NCBI RefSeq assembly: GCF_014495685.1 | Contig: NZ_JACTVI010000008.1 | Coordinates: forward strand, 62,001 to 126,000 | DNA: 64,000 bases | Direction of reading: 5' to 3' | Origin: Streptomyces sp. TRM68367 | GTDB lineage: Bacteria > Actinomycetota > Actinomycetes > Streptomycetales > Streptomycetaceae | Shown: piece by piece, positions 1 to 7,480 of the stretch | Numbering within the stretch: the stretch's first letter is position 1 | Layout: every line of letters begins with the position of its first letter | The notes under the pieces: model-generated | Told to the model about the DNA's origin: nothing | What the model saw: the letters and a program-made list of their open reading frames with translations, nothing else | Databases searched by the model: none | Program-made: the position numbers and the translations under genes

Positions 1-151
1 CGCTCAGTGGTGCCCTGGCCCTGCCACTGCGCAAGAATCCGCCGGAACGGTGCGGTTTCCCTGGCCTGACCCGCCCGATCCGGATGGGCGTCTTCCAGTG
101 GTGTGCCAGCGAGCCGACGGCGACCGGCCCCGGGCTGCGGTGTGTGGGAGG

Positions 152-658
152 TCAGGGACGGCGGCGGGTCACCGCCCAGGCGGTCTCGGTGACGGCGGCG
201 ACAGCCAGGCCGTAGACGAGGTGGGCGGTGATGCCGCGCAGGTGGGTGGCCGTCGGGTAGGCCCGGTTGGGGGCGGAGAAGCCGAGCACCGGGGTCAGGC
301 CCTCATCCACGATCAGGGACATGGCCGCTCCTGTCGTCACTCCCGCGAGGGCGGGGTGCAGTCCGGTGGTGCGGCGCAGCAGCGCGTAGACAGGTGCCCA
401 ACTGATGGCCAGCCCGTAGTGGAAGGCCATTCCGGCTTTCTCCCGTGCCGTCCCCTGAGGGTGGATGCCGAGCAGGCCGAGGGTCTTCTCGGCGGCGATC
501 TGGAATGGCGGGCCGGGCCGGGCGGCGTCCTCCCGTTTGCGGTCTTCTTCGGATTCGAGCCGGTAGAGCTGCATGCTCACCGGCTCCATTGCCTTCGTGG
601 CTACGTATCCGGCGACCGGGGCGATGGCGGCGTCGGTGAGCAGGTTGGTGGTTTTCAC
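152..658 (-). CDS. DUF1440/YagU-like integral membrane protein
   Basis: A 168-residue protein with about four hydrophobic segments (near residues 10-30, 78-98, 104-128 and 145-163). The pattern, ending in a HLRGITAHLVYG stretch, resembles DUF1440/YagU-type membrane proteins; that match is from memory. The start is a GTG with GAGGA about ten bases upstream. It is the last gene downstream of merB on the same strand, after a 128-base gap, so it probably belongs to the mercury operon. No MerT or MerP transporter is present here, so a role in mercurial transport is conceivable, but the protein lacks the vicinal cysteine pairs expected of MerT. Function unknown. Confidence 0.55.
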   Translation of the reverse strand: MKTTNLLTDAAIAPVAGYVATKAMEPVSMQLYRLESEEDRKREDAARPGPPFQIAAEKTLGLLGIHPQGTAREKAGMAFHYGLAISWAPVYALLRRTTGLHPALAGVTTGAAMSLIVDEGLTPVLGFSAPNRAYPTATHLRGITAHLVYGLAVAAVTETAWAVTRRRP

Positions 659-786
659 GGCCGTGCCATCCTCTGTGTTGGGCCTTTCGCGGGTACCCGA
701 AGCGGACCGGGCCGAACATCCCTCGCCCTGCTCGGGCCGTGGCCGGGCGGTGTCGGGTCACCGGCCCGGCCGTCCGCATGGACAGG

Positions 787-1428
787 TCAGCAGCAGTCGG
801 ACGAGGTGTCGCTGGCCAGAATCTCCTCGATGATGGGCCGACCGACGGCGAAGGCTTCCGCGACGGGCAGAACCCTCGCGTCAGGGTGCTCGGTGAGCCA
901 GTCCTTGGCGGCGTCGGGGCTTGTGAAGAAGTGAACCTGGTTGCAGAAGGAGATACGCACTGAGGTGGGCGCGTCTGGAGTGACGAGCGAGACGACGGCG
1001 GTGGCCGGTTCCACCTCCCTGGGCCCGTCCGGGGTCACGGTCAGGCGCACCGGCTCTCCGGTGGCCCTGCAGGGGGAAGTGACCTGGGCGGTGTGGCCGA
1101 GAATGGCGGGGAAGGCCAGGGTGTCCAGGGCGCACCAGGTGTAGAAGGTGCGGCCGTTCACCTCGTAGCGGTGCGGGGTGGGGTTGAAGGTGAGCCCGTA
1201 GCCGATGATGCGGCCCTCGGCGTCGTACTCAGTGTCGGGCATGGCGGCCAGCGCCTCGCGGATCTCCTGGGCGGGGCGGCCGGCCCGGGCGGCGAGCTGC
1301 TCGATGGTGACCGGGTGTCCGGCTGCGAGGAGCGTCTGCAGCGGGCGTACCAGCCACATCCGCAGGCCGGGGGCGTTGCTGAGCGAGGTCGTGAAGCGGT
1401 CGGCGAACTGCCGGGTGTCGGTGTCCAC
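787..1428 (-). CDS. merB: MerB, alkylmercury (organomercurial) lyase
   Basis: Cytoplasmic enzyme that cleaves carbon-mercury bonds by protonolysis and passes Hg(II) to MerA. The 213-residue length fits the family. The catalytic CxxD appears as TWCALDTLAF and the second cysteine as ISFCNQVHFF, corresponding to Cys96, Asp99 and Cys159 of the classic enzyme. An N-terminal winged-helix-like part (LAARAGRPAQEIREAL) is present. The frame is open further upstream, but GTG at 1428 is preceded by GGAGGAAGG at good spacing and gives the family length. The protein ends in SDCC, a vicinal cysteine tail that may aid metal hand-over. It lies downstream of a MerR-family gene, with a MerR-type promoter between them. 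Confidence 0.93.
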   Translation of the reverse strand: MDTDTRQFADRFTTSLSNAPGLRMWLVRPLQTLLAAGHPVTIEQLAARAGRPAQEIREALAAMPDTEYDAEGRIIGYGLTFNPTPHRYEVNGRTFYTWCALDTLAFPAILGHTAQVTSPCRATGEPVRLTVTPDGPREVEPATAVVSLVTPDAPTSVRISFCNQVHFFTSPDAAKDWLTEHPDARVLPVAEAFAVGRPIIEEILASDTSSDCC

Positions 1429-1485
1429 GGTGGTGGTTCCTTCCTCCGGGCCCTCGATGGGGGCGGGGTTGGTCCGATGCCTGGG

Positions 1486-1517
1486 ACCGTAGGGTCTGAC
1501 CCCGGGGTGAGGGTCAA
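1486..1517 (-). promoter_or_regulatory. MerR-type promoter upstream of merB
   Basis: On the minus strand, TTGACC (1517-1512) and CTACGG (1492-1487) are separated by 19 bases, the long spacer typical of MerR-activated promoters. Inside the spacer lies an inverted repeat, TGACCC-N8-GGGTCA (1497-1516). The -35 hexamer overlaps the stop codon of the MerR-family gene. The likely reading is that this regulator activates merB separately from the main mer promoter. Inference from sequence only. Confidence 0.5.
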
Positions 1518-1960
1518 GTCCGGCTGGCGCAGCGCGGATCACCGGCCCAGCAGAAGTCGCCCTCCGCCAGATCAGCCTGGTGCTCGGACTTGAATTCCTC
1601 GATCCGGTGCAGCATCTGCTGCTGGGCGGCGATGCGCTGCTCAAGCCGTGTGCGGGAGCGGTCCAGCAGCTGTGCCAGGCGCCGGCCGGTCGGCTGGCCG
1701 TCGCCGCCCTGCCAGGCGGTGGTCAGTTCGCGGATCTCGGCGACGGTCAAGCCCAGGCTGCGTAGTTCGCCGACCCAGTGCACGCACCACAGGGCGTCGG
1801 TATCGAACAGCCGGTAGTTCGATGCGCTGCGGCCCAGGGTGTAGATCAGTCCGAGGTCGGTGTACTCGCGCAGGGTCTTGACCGGCACGCCGGTGCGGCG
1901 GGACAGCTCCCCGACCGTCATCCGGTGCGTCCGCTGCCTTCCGTTGATCGACGCCACCAC
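1514..1960 (-). CDS. MerR-family transcriptional regulator in the mer operon
   Basis: A 148-residue regulator with the N-terminal MerR winged helix (MTVGELSRRTGVPVKTLREY, then GLIYTLGRSASNYRLFDTDAL) and a long dimerisation coiled coil (about residues 90-130). The C-terminal tail GDFCWAGDPRC carries two cysteines that could bind mercury, but the classic MerR C82/C117/C126 arrangement is not obvious. The GTG at 1960 has GGAGGGAG just upstream; an adjacent GTG at 1957 is an alternative. It follows merA by 19 bases and probably governs the merB promoter immediately downstream. The divergent regulator of the whole operon is a separate ArsR-type gene, so the cluster has two regulators of different classes. 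Confidence 0.85.
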   Translation of the reverse strand: MVASINGRQRTHRMTVGELSRRTGVPVKTLREYTDLGLIYTLGRSASNYRLFDTDALWCVHWVGELRSLGLTVAEIRELTTAWQGGDGQPTGRRLAQLLDRSRTRLEQRIAAQQQMLHRIEEFKSEHQADLAEGDFCWAGDPRCASRT

Positions 1961-1979
1961 TTTCTCCCTCCGGCGTTGC

Positions 1980-3416
1980 TCAGGAGGCACAGCAGGACAG
2001 CTTGGCCACATCGCGGGTGTAGGTCTGAGCGGCCAGCTTCAACCCTTCGGCCATGGTCAGATACGGGCACCACAGGTCGGCCATCTGCTGCACGGTCATA
2101 CGGTTGGCCAGCGCATACACGGCGGTGGCGATCACATCGCCGGCGCCGTCGGCCAGGACGTGCGCACCCAGCAGGCGGCCGGTGCCGGCGTCGGCGACGA
2201 GCTTGATCAGGCCGCGGGTGTCGCGGTTGACCAGCGCACGGGGTACGTAATCCAACGGCAGCACGCGGCAGTCACAGGTGTAGCCCTGGGCGATGGCCTG
2301 GGCGTCGGTGAGCCCGGCGGAGGCGATGGCCGGGGTGGTGAAGGTGACCCGCGGAAGATGGTGGTAGTCGAGCGTGCGCTGCGCGCCATCGAAGGCGTTG
2401 TCGGCGATGAGAGCGCCGTGGGCGGAGGCGACGTAGACGAACTGGGGGTGCCCGGTGACGTCACCGGCCGCCCAGATCCGCGGATTGGTCGTGCGCAGGT
2501 GTTCATCGACGACGACTTCGCCGCGCTCGCCGGTGGTGGCCCCGACCATGTCGAGGCTGAGGCCGTCGGTGACCGGGCGGCGGCCGGTGGCCACCAATAG
2601 TTCGGCGGCGCGCAGTTCCAGCTCCCGGCCGTCGACGGTGCGGGCGGTGGCCAGGATCCCGTCGGCTTCCCGACGCACGGCGCTGATGCGGGTGTGGGTG
2701 TGGACGGTGATGCCCTCGTCGGTGAAGACGTCCTCGAGGGCGGCCGAGATTTCGGGTTCCTCGCTGGAGGTCAGGCGGCTGCGGGCCACCACGGTGACGT
2801 TGCTGCCCAGGCGGGCGAACAGCTGGGCCTGCTCCAGGCCGACGTACCCGGCGCCCAGGACCAGCAGGCTCTCCGGCCGTACGTCCAGGTCCATCGCGGT
2901 GGTGGAGGTCAGGTAGCCGGCGTCATCGAGCCCGTCGATGGGGGGCGCCCACGGAGCGGAGCCGGTGGCGATGAGGTAGTGGGCGGCCTCGATCCGGCGG
3001 CGGTCGCCATCGGCCAGGGCGACCTCCAGCACAGGGTTGTCCCAGTCGCCGGCGAAACGGGCGGTGCCGGGCAGTACCTCCCAGCCGTACTCGGCGGCCA
3101 GGTCCGTGTACTTCTCCGCCCGCATCTCCTGGACCAGCTTGTCCTTGCCGTCGATCAGCGCGTCGAAGTCCACCGGGCCGGCCTCGGTACGGATGCCGGG
3201 GAAGCGGTGGGCCTCCAGGGCATTGCGGCGGGATTCCGCGGCAGCCAGCAGCGCCTTGGAGGGCACGCAGCCGGTGTTCACGCACGTGCCGCCGGTGGTG
3301 GCGCGCTCGACCATCACCACTGAGCGGCCCTTGCGCCGCGCGGCGATCGCGGCGGCGAACGCACCCCCGCCGGAGCCGATGACCGCCAGGTCGTAACCGT
3401 TCTCCGCTGTGCTCAC
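1980..3416 (-). CDS. merA: MerA, mercuric reductase
   Basis: NADPH-dependent flavoprotein reducing Hg(II) to Hg(0) in the cytoplasm. The 478 residues contain an N-terminal FAD-binding VIGSGGGAFAAA, the redox-active disulfide motif GGTCVNTGCVPSK (about residues 41-53), an internal NAD(P)-binding LVLGAGYVGLEQAQ, and the C-terminal vicinal pair KLSCCAS that delivers mercury to the active site of the partner subunit. The N-terminal HMA (NmerA) domain is absent, as in other short actinobacterial MerA proteins. Start is GTG at 3416 with GGAGGAGG about ten bases upstream. It is the first gene of the minus-strand mer operon, facing the ArsR-type repressor across a palindromic operator. Confidence 0.96.
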   Translation of the reverse strand: MSTAENGYDLAVIGSGGGAFAAAIAARRKGRSVVMVERATTGGTCVNTGCVPSKALLAAAESRRNALEAHRFPGIRTEAGPVDFDALIDGKDKLVQEMRAEKYTDLAAEYGWEVLPGTARFAGDWDNPVLEVALADGDRRRIEAAHYLIATGSAPWAPPIDGLDDAGYLTSTTAMDLDVRPESLLVLGAGYVGLEQAQLFARLGSNVTVVARSRLTSSEEPEISAALEDVFTDEGITVHTHTRISAVRREADGILATARTVDGRELELRAAELLVATGRRPVTDGLSLDMVGATTGERGEVVVDEHLRTTNPRIWAAGDVTGHPQFVYVASAHGALIADNAFDGAQRTLDYHHLPRVTFTTPAIASAGLTDAQAIAQGYTCDCRVLPLDYVPRALVNRDTRGLIKLVADAGTGRLLGAHVLADGAGDVIATAVYALANRMTVQQMADLWCPYLTMAEGLKLAAQTYTRDVAKLSCCAS

Positions 3417-3470
3417 CTCAGCACCTCCTCCGCGGGGCCCAGGTCCGCAGGACCGGAACCGTTCCTATGC

Positions 3471-3513
3471 GCTTTACCGAATAGTTCGATGGAGCCATAC
3501 TATTCGGTTAAGC
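3471..3513. promoter_or_regulatory. Palindromic operator between merA and the ArsR-type repressor
   Basis: Two 15-base arms (3471-3485 and 3499-3513) are inverted repeats with 14 of 15 positions matching; the inner ten bases ACCGAATAGT / ACTATTCGGT are perfect. The spacer is 13 bases. A -10-like TACTAT lies in the right arm for the plus strand and AACTAT in the left arm for the minus strand. Repressor binding would therefore block both divergent promoters, the layout expected for an ArsR/SmtB-type mercury repressor. An in-frame ATG at 3489 lies in the spacer and is unlikely to be the repressor start. Confidence 0.75.
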
Positions 3514-3539
3514 GGATAGTTCCAGTCGTGGAGGCCCGC

Positions 3540-3923
3540 ATGCCCGATCACGTCACTGCTCCCGCACGCTCGGCCGCAGAGGGCGCGCACGAGGTGCCGT
3601 GTACCCATCTGGACACGGTGGCGAGGTTCTTCCGTGCGCTGGCGGACCCCACCCGTCTCAAGCTCCTGGAGTACATCCTTCGCGGCGAGCGCACCTCGGC
3701 CGACTGCGTCGAGTACGCCTGTATCTCCCAGTCGCGGGTGTCGGTACACCTGTCATGTCTCACCGACTGCGGCTACGTCACCGCCCGCCGCGACGGCAAG
3801 AAGCTGCGCTACTCCGTCGGCGACCCACGCGTGGCCGACCTGATCGTGCTGGCCCGCTCGCTGGCAGCGGACAACGCCACCGCCCTGACCTGTTGCGCCC
3901 GCATCCCCGACAACCAGGACTGA
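3540..3923 (+). CDS. ArsR/SmtB-family metalloregulator, probable mer repressor
   Basis: A 127-residue winged-helix repressor: TVARFFRALADPTRLKLLEYI, then the recognition region CISQSRVSVHLSCLTDCGYVTARRDGKKLRYSV. The cysteines in the recognition helix, the early PCTH motif and the terminal TCCARIP are candidate Hg(II) ligands. Mercury operons of Streptomyces are known to be controlled by an ArsR-type rather than a classic MerR-type repressor. ATG at 3540 is chosen because GGAGG lies five bases upstream and because the earlier ATG falls inside the operator. The gene is divergent from merA and should be autoregulated through the shared operator. Confidence 0.88.
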   Translation: MPDHVTAPARSAAEGAHEVPCTHLDTVARFFRALADPTRLKLLEYILRGERTSADCVEYACISQSRVSVHLSCLTDCGYVTARRDGKKLRYSVGDPRVADLIVLARSLAADNATALTCCARIPDNQD

Positions 3924-4094
3924 CAGCGAGAGGTGACCCGCGGTCGCCGTCGCCGGTGGCCGCCGCTCGGGACGCGGGCCTGCGGTGCGCCGACGGGCGA
4001 AGAACACCCGGCTTGTTGTACACCCTGACCACACCTCGCCACGCCGAGAAAAGCCGCCACCGACCGGTCTGCCCTTGTCGCGATCCGGCCGGGT

Positions 4095-4976
4095 TCAGTG
4101 TTCTGCGGATACGGACACCGGCAAACGCTGGGCGAAGGTCTTGCCACCGTTCCGGGATTCGTAGACGCCGTCCTGAGTGGCGGCCAGAATGCGGTCCGCG
4201 TCGACGGCGGTCAGAGCCTGAGGCTGCCCGCCGGGTACGTTACCTGCCTTCTTCCAGGTGATGCCGCCGTCGGCGCTGCGGTGGAGTCCTCCGGCAGGGT
4301 CGATTCCGTACAGCGCGTTCGGCTTGGCCCAGGAGAGGAAGGCCATCACGGGTTCGGTGCCCGCGTTGAAGGTTTCGCCGCCGTCGGTGCTCTTGGCGAT
4401 GCCGTTCTGGGTGGTGGCCAGCAGGACGTCGGGGTCGTTGGGGCTGACGGCGATGTCCAGTGCGGCGAGTTCGGCGCGGTTGTCCCACTTCTCGCCGTCC
4501 TTGCTGACGCGCAGCAGGCCGTTTGTGCTGTCGTAGCCGTAGATGGTGTTGTGGGCGTACTCCAGAGCGTGGAAGTCGGCTTCCCCGCCCAAGGAGAGGG
4601 TCTTCCAGGTCTTGCCGGCGTCGGTGCTCTTGATCAGGCCGCGGTTGGCGTGGTCGCCGCTACCTTCGGCCGGGTGGCCGCTGCCGAGGAAGGTGTTGGG
4701 ACCGGCGACGGTGAAGCCCATGTAGTCGGCGGTGTCGCTGACCCGCTTGTGGGCGCCGTCGTCCTCCACGGCGAACACGCCTTCGTGCGTGGCGACGTAC
4801 AGGCGGCCGTCGGCTGGGTCGATGCCGAGCCCGTGGATGTGGCTGACAGCAGCAGCTGCTCCGGAGGCGGACGGTTCCTCGGAGCCCGAGGTGGCGGAGC
4901 CGTTCGCGCAGGCGGTCAGCGTGGCCGTGAGCAGGATGGCTGTGGCAGCCAGAACGGGGCGGCGGTAGGGCGCCAT
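4095..4976 (-). CDS. Secreted lipoprotein with BNR/sialidase-like beta-propeller repeats
   Basis: A 293-residue exported protein. The N-terminus (MAPYRRPVLAATAILL...LTAC) is a lipoprotein signal with a lipobox, so the protein should be tethered outside the membrane. The rest contains repeated propeller blades: SHIHGLGIDPADGRLYVAT, STDAGKTW, RVSKDGEKW, STDGGETF, RSADGGITW and ESRNGGKTF, each an Asp-box (SxDxGxxW/F) type motif. It resembles the F510_1955 group often annotated as glycosyl hydrolase, but no catalytic residues can be assigned. ATG 4976 has GAGGA upstream; a further ATG at 5024 is possible. It is the third gene on the minus strand behind the CcdA-like gene and a SHOCT protein. Confidence 0.8.
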   Translation of the reverse strand: MAPYRRPVLAATAILLTATLTACANGSATSGSEEPSASGAAAAVSHIHGLGIDPADGRLYVATHEGVFAVEDDGAHKRVSDTADYMGFTVAGPNTFLGSGHPAEGSGDHANRGLIKSTDAGKTWKTLSLGGEADFHALEYAHNTIYGYDSTNGLLRVSKDGEKWDNRAELAALDIAVSPNDPDVLLATTQNGIAKSTDGGETFNAGTEPVMAFLSWAKPNALYGIDPAGGLHRSADGGITWKKAGNVPGGQPQALTAVDADRILAATQDGVYESRNGGKTFAQRLPVSVSAEH

Positions 4977-5119
4977 CAGGGAGATCCTCGCAGTGCTGTT
5001 ACTCGGTATGTCGGGGCGGGTCATGCAGGGTGGTGACTCGGTGACAAGATCGCCACACCGGCAGTCGTCGCTGCGGTGGGGCTCTGATGCATTGGGCCGG
5101 CCGTGACGGGGCGGAACTA

Positions 5120-5362
5120 CTACTCCAGGTCGATCTTGCGCTGGAGGTATTCCTCGCGACCGATCTTGCCTGCGGCGTACTGCTGGCGCAGTTCCTCTTG
5201 GGCGGGATCCGGTCGGCCGGGCAGTTCGGAGCGGCTGGGAGTGCTGGTGCGTGAGCGCACGAGCCACACTGCCCCGGCGACCGCGAGGCCGAGCACCGCC
5301 AGGGCGATGACCAGCCAAAGGATCATCATCCAGGGGCCCATCGTTCCCATCATGTCGCACAT
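5120..5362 (-). CDS. Small SHOCT-domain membrane protein
   Basis: An 80-residue protein with a Met-rich N-terminus (MCDMMGTMGPWMM), one membrane segment (about residues 13-35) and a short C-terminal SHOCT helix pair ending RQQYAAGKIGREEYLQRKIDL. Such proteins are common in bacterial copper islands, where the methionines may bind Cu(I). ATG 5362 is preceded by GAGAGGA. It lies between the CcdA-like gene and the propeller lipoprotein, probably in one operon. A partial match to the BlaI-type operator, ACCTAAG, lies at 5420-5426. Confidence 0.8.
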   Translation of the reverse strand: MCDMMGTMGPWMMILWLVIALAVLGLAVAGAVWLVRSRTSTPSRSELPGRPDPAQEELRQQYAAGKIGREEYLQRKIDLE

Positions 5363-5473
5363 TCCTCTCAGCTCCTGGCTGGGGATCGGCTGCTGTCGGC
5401 GCCCTCTGGCCAACGTAACACCTAAGGCGGTTCGGAGCAGGGGCGCCAGGTGACGCTCGGCGCCCGGGGCGGT

Positions 5474-6343
5474 TCACAAGGGGAGTTCGTAGCCGCTGAT
5501 CCAGATCTGCATCTCGTAGATCATCAGGGTCCAAAGGCCCGAGACCTGGGCGATGCCGACAGCCACAAGGAGGGCACCGCCGACGCGGAGCACGGTGCGG
5601 GTGTGGCGGCGGGCGAAGGCGAAGGCGCGCATGCTCCTGCCGAGGGCAAGCGTGAACAGCAGGAACGGTATGCCGACACCGACGGCGTAGAGGAAGGCGA
5701 GGAAGGCGCCGCGCGAGGCGGAGCCGGTGGTCAGGGAGAGGGAGAGGACTGCGGCGAGGGTGGGGCCGATGCAGGGGGTCCAGCCGATGCCGAACATCAC
5801 CCCGAGCAGTGGAGCCCCGGCGAGCCCGGCGCGCGGGGTGAACCGCGGCTTGAAGGTGCGCGAGAGCAGCGGGATGCGCTCCAGGATGCCCATGAACATC
5901 AGGCCCAGCGCGATGGTGAGCACGCCCAGGACGCGGATGACGGTGTCCTGGTGGGCCAGGAGCAGGGTGCTGACCGAGCCGAACAGGGCGCCGTAGGCGG
6001 TGAAAACGGCGGCGAAGCCGAGGACGAACAGCGCGGTGCCCAGCAGCGCCCGGCCTCGGGCCCGGCCACCGGGAGCAGTCTGCTGGGCGTGGGCGTCGGC
6101 GGCGGTCATGCCGGTGGTGTAGGAGAGGTAGCCCGGGACCAGGGGCAGGCAGCAGGGTGAGGCGACGGTGATCGCTCCGGCGGCCAGCGCGATGGGCGCG
6201 GCCAGGAAGAGGGAGCCGGAGCCGACCACCTGGCTGATGTCGACGGACAAGACGCTGCCTTTCCACGGGGGACGGGCCCCTATCTGCTCGGGCATGCGGC
6301 GGGTGCCGCCACTGGGGCCGCGGTTCGGGCTGTCGGTCGACAC
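5474..6343 (-). CDS. ccdA: CcdA/DsbD-type transmembrane thiol-disulfide transporter
   Basis: Integral membrane protein expected to move reducing equivalents across the membrane to extracytoplasmic thioredoxin-like partners. It has about six hydrophobic helices and the conserved cysteines in [16 protein letters not shown] (helix 1) and [18 protein letters not shown] (helix 4). GTG 6343 has AGGAG nine bases upstream and gives 289 residues. A TTG at 6250 with GGAAAGG would give a family-typical N-terminus ([19 protein letters not shown]) and 258 residues; the start is unresolved. Divergent from a second CcdA-like operon, with two tandem operators between them. Confidence 0.88.
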   Translation of the reverse strand: MSTDSPNRGPSGGTRRMPEQIGARPPWKGSVLSVDISQVVGSGSLFLAAPIALAAGAITVASPCCLPLVPGYLSYTTGMTAADAHAQQTAPGGRARGRALLGTALFVLGFAAVFTAYGALFGSVSTLLLAHQDTVIRVLGVLTIALGLMFMGILERIPLLSRTFKPRFTPRAGLAGAPLLGVMFGIGWTPCIGPTLAAVLSLSLTTGSASRGAFLAFLYAVGVGIPFLLFTLALGRSMRAFAFARRHTRTVLRVGGALLVAVGIAQVSGLWTLMIYEMQIWISGYELPL

Positions 6344-6353
6344 GCACTCTATC

Positions 6354-6386
6354 TCCTATGTAACTTAGGTCCTAACCTGCATAGGT
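6354..6386. promoter_or_regulatory. Tandem BlaI-type operators between the two CcdA operons
   Basis: Two 17-base sites overlap by one base. On the minus strand, 6370-6354 reads ACCTAAGTTACATAGGA; on the plus strand, 6370-6386 reads TCCTAACCTGCATAGGT. Both match the site at 24010-24026 (ACCTAAGTTGCATAGGT) at 15 and 14 of 17 positions. The pair occupies the divergent promoter region and overlaps the ribosome binding site of the minus-strand gene's GTG start, so one repressor could control both operons. Confidence 0.6.
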
Positions 6387-6445
6387 GATCGCGGCTGCGT
6401 CGGTGGCTGCGGTCGTGCCTGTGGTCTGCCGGAAAGGGCCCGTGG

Positions 6446-7480
6446 ATGAGTGAGGTGCTGTTCGGGACGACGCTGCTGGCGTCGTTCCTCGGCGGGACGG
6501 TGGCGCTGCTGGCGCCGTGCTGTATCTCGGTGATGCTGCCGGCGTACTTCGCCACCGGGTTCCGCTCCCGGGGCCGGGTGGTGGCCGCGACCCTGGCGTT
6601 CGGTGCCGGGGTGGCCACCGTGATCGTGCCGATCGGGCTGGGCGCCGCCGCGGTCTCCTCCGTGCTCCAGCGGTATCACCTGTGGGTGTATCTGACCGGC
6701 GGTGCGCTGATGCTGGCCGGTGGGTTTGCGGTGCTGGCCGGGTGGCGGCCGAAGCTGCCGATGCCCTCCGGGAGGACAGCGCGGAGGGGCGGCGGGTTCG
6801 GTGCCGCGTACGGACTGGGGGCGTTCTCCGGGATCGCCAGCGCCTGCTGCGCGCCGGTGCTGGCCGGGGTGGCCGTGCTGTCCGGGGCCAGCGGCTCCTT
6901 CCCGGCGGCGCTGGGCATCGGGCTGGTCTATGTGCTGGGCATGGTGGCCCCGCTGGTCGTGATCGCCCTGGCCTGGGAGCGCGGGCACCGCAGACCGGCC
7001 CGGCTGCTGGAGAGCCGCCGGGTACGGCTACGGGCCGGGTCCTGGCGGCGCAGTGTGCCGCTGGGCGATCTGCTGGCGGGCGGCCTGCTGCTGGGCATGG
7101 GCGTGCTCACGACGGCGCTCGCCCTGAAGGGCCCGGACATGTCCGTCTCGGGCTGGCGGGTGCGGCTGGCCGCCGACCTGGACCATGCCGCCTCCCGCGT
7201 CACCGACGCGCTGGCCTGGCTGCCGGGCTGGGCCGTGGCCCTGACCGCCGCGGCCGTGCTGGCGCTGCTGATCCGCCGCGCCCTGCGCCCCGCCCCGGGC
7301 ACCGGGCCCAGCGGTGCCGGAACTCCCGCCACCGAGACCGCGCGTCCCGCTTCCCGCGCCAGGGACTCCGCCTGCTGTACGGAGCTCGGCGCTGACACCG
7401 CATCCGTCCCTGCGGCCGCGACACCCGTCGCGACCCCAGGCCGCACCACCACGATGGAGGCCCCCACCGATGGCCGCTGA
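6446..7480 (+). CDS. Second CcdA-family membrane protein, cysteine-pair rich
   Basis: A 344-residue CcdA/DsbD-like membrane protein with six to eight helices. Vicinal cysteines lie in LLAPCCISVMLPAYFA (about residues 24-39) and IASACCAPVLAGVAVL (about 129-144), and a third pair in the C-terminal tail (RDSACCTELG). The tail after residue 275 is Ala/Pro-rich and probably cytoplasmic. It heads a tightly packed operon with a redoxin, a glutaredoxin-like protein, two small membrane proteins and a TlpA-like lipoprotein, so electron transfer to those thiol proteins is the likely job. The cysteine pairs would also suit mercury or copper passage. ATG 6446 follows GGAAAGG. Confidence 0.8.
   Translation: MSEVLFGTTLLASFLGGTVALLAPCCISVMLPAYFATGFRSRGRVVAATLAFGAGVATVIVPIGLGAAAVSSVLQRYHLWVYLTGGALMLAGGFAVLAGWRPKLPMPSGRTARRGGGFGAAYGLGAFSGIASACCAPVLAGVAVLSGASGSFPAALGIGLVYVLGMVAPLVVIALAWERGHRRPARLLESRRVRLRAGSWRRSVPLGDLLAGGLLLGMGVLTTALALKGPDMSVSGWRVRLAADLDHAASRVTDALAWLPGWAVALTAAAVLALLIRRALRPAPGTGPSGAGTPATETARPASRARDSACCTELGADTASVPAAATPVATPGRTTTMEAPTDGR

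Noticed and set aside
50..934. Plus-strand frame at the left end of the window
   Set aside because: It overlaps merB and the DUF1440-like gene on the other strand, has shadow-frame composition and no domains.
4095..6347. One very long minus-strand frame joining the propeller lipoprotein to the CcdA region
   Set aside because: The upstream two thirds are Arg/Pro-rich out-of-frame sequence overlapping the CcdA-like and SHOCT genes; the lipoprotein signal at 4976 marks the true start.
6361..6386. Possible DmdR/IdeR iron box (TTAGGT...TAACCT pattern) between the CcdA operons
   Set aside because: The match to the 19-base iron consensus is poor at the outer positions, and the same bases are better explained by two copies of the 17-base CTAA-TAG operator seen elsewhere.
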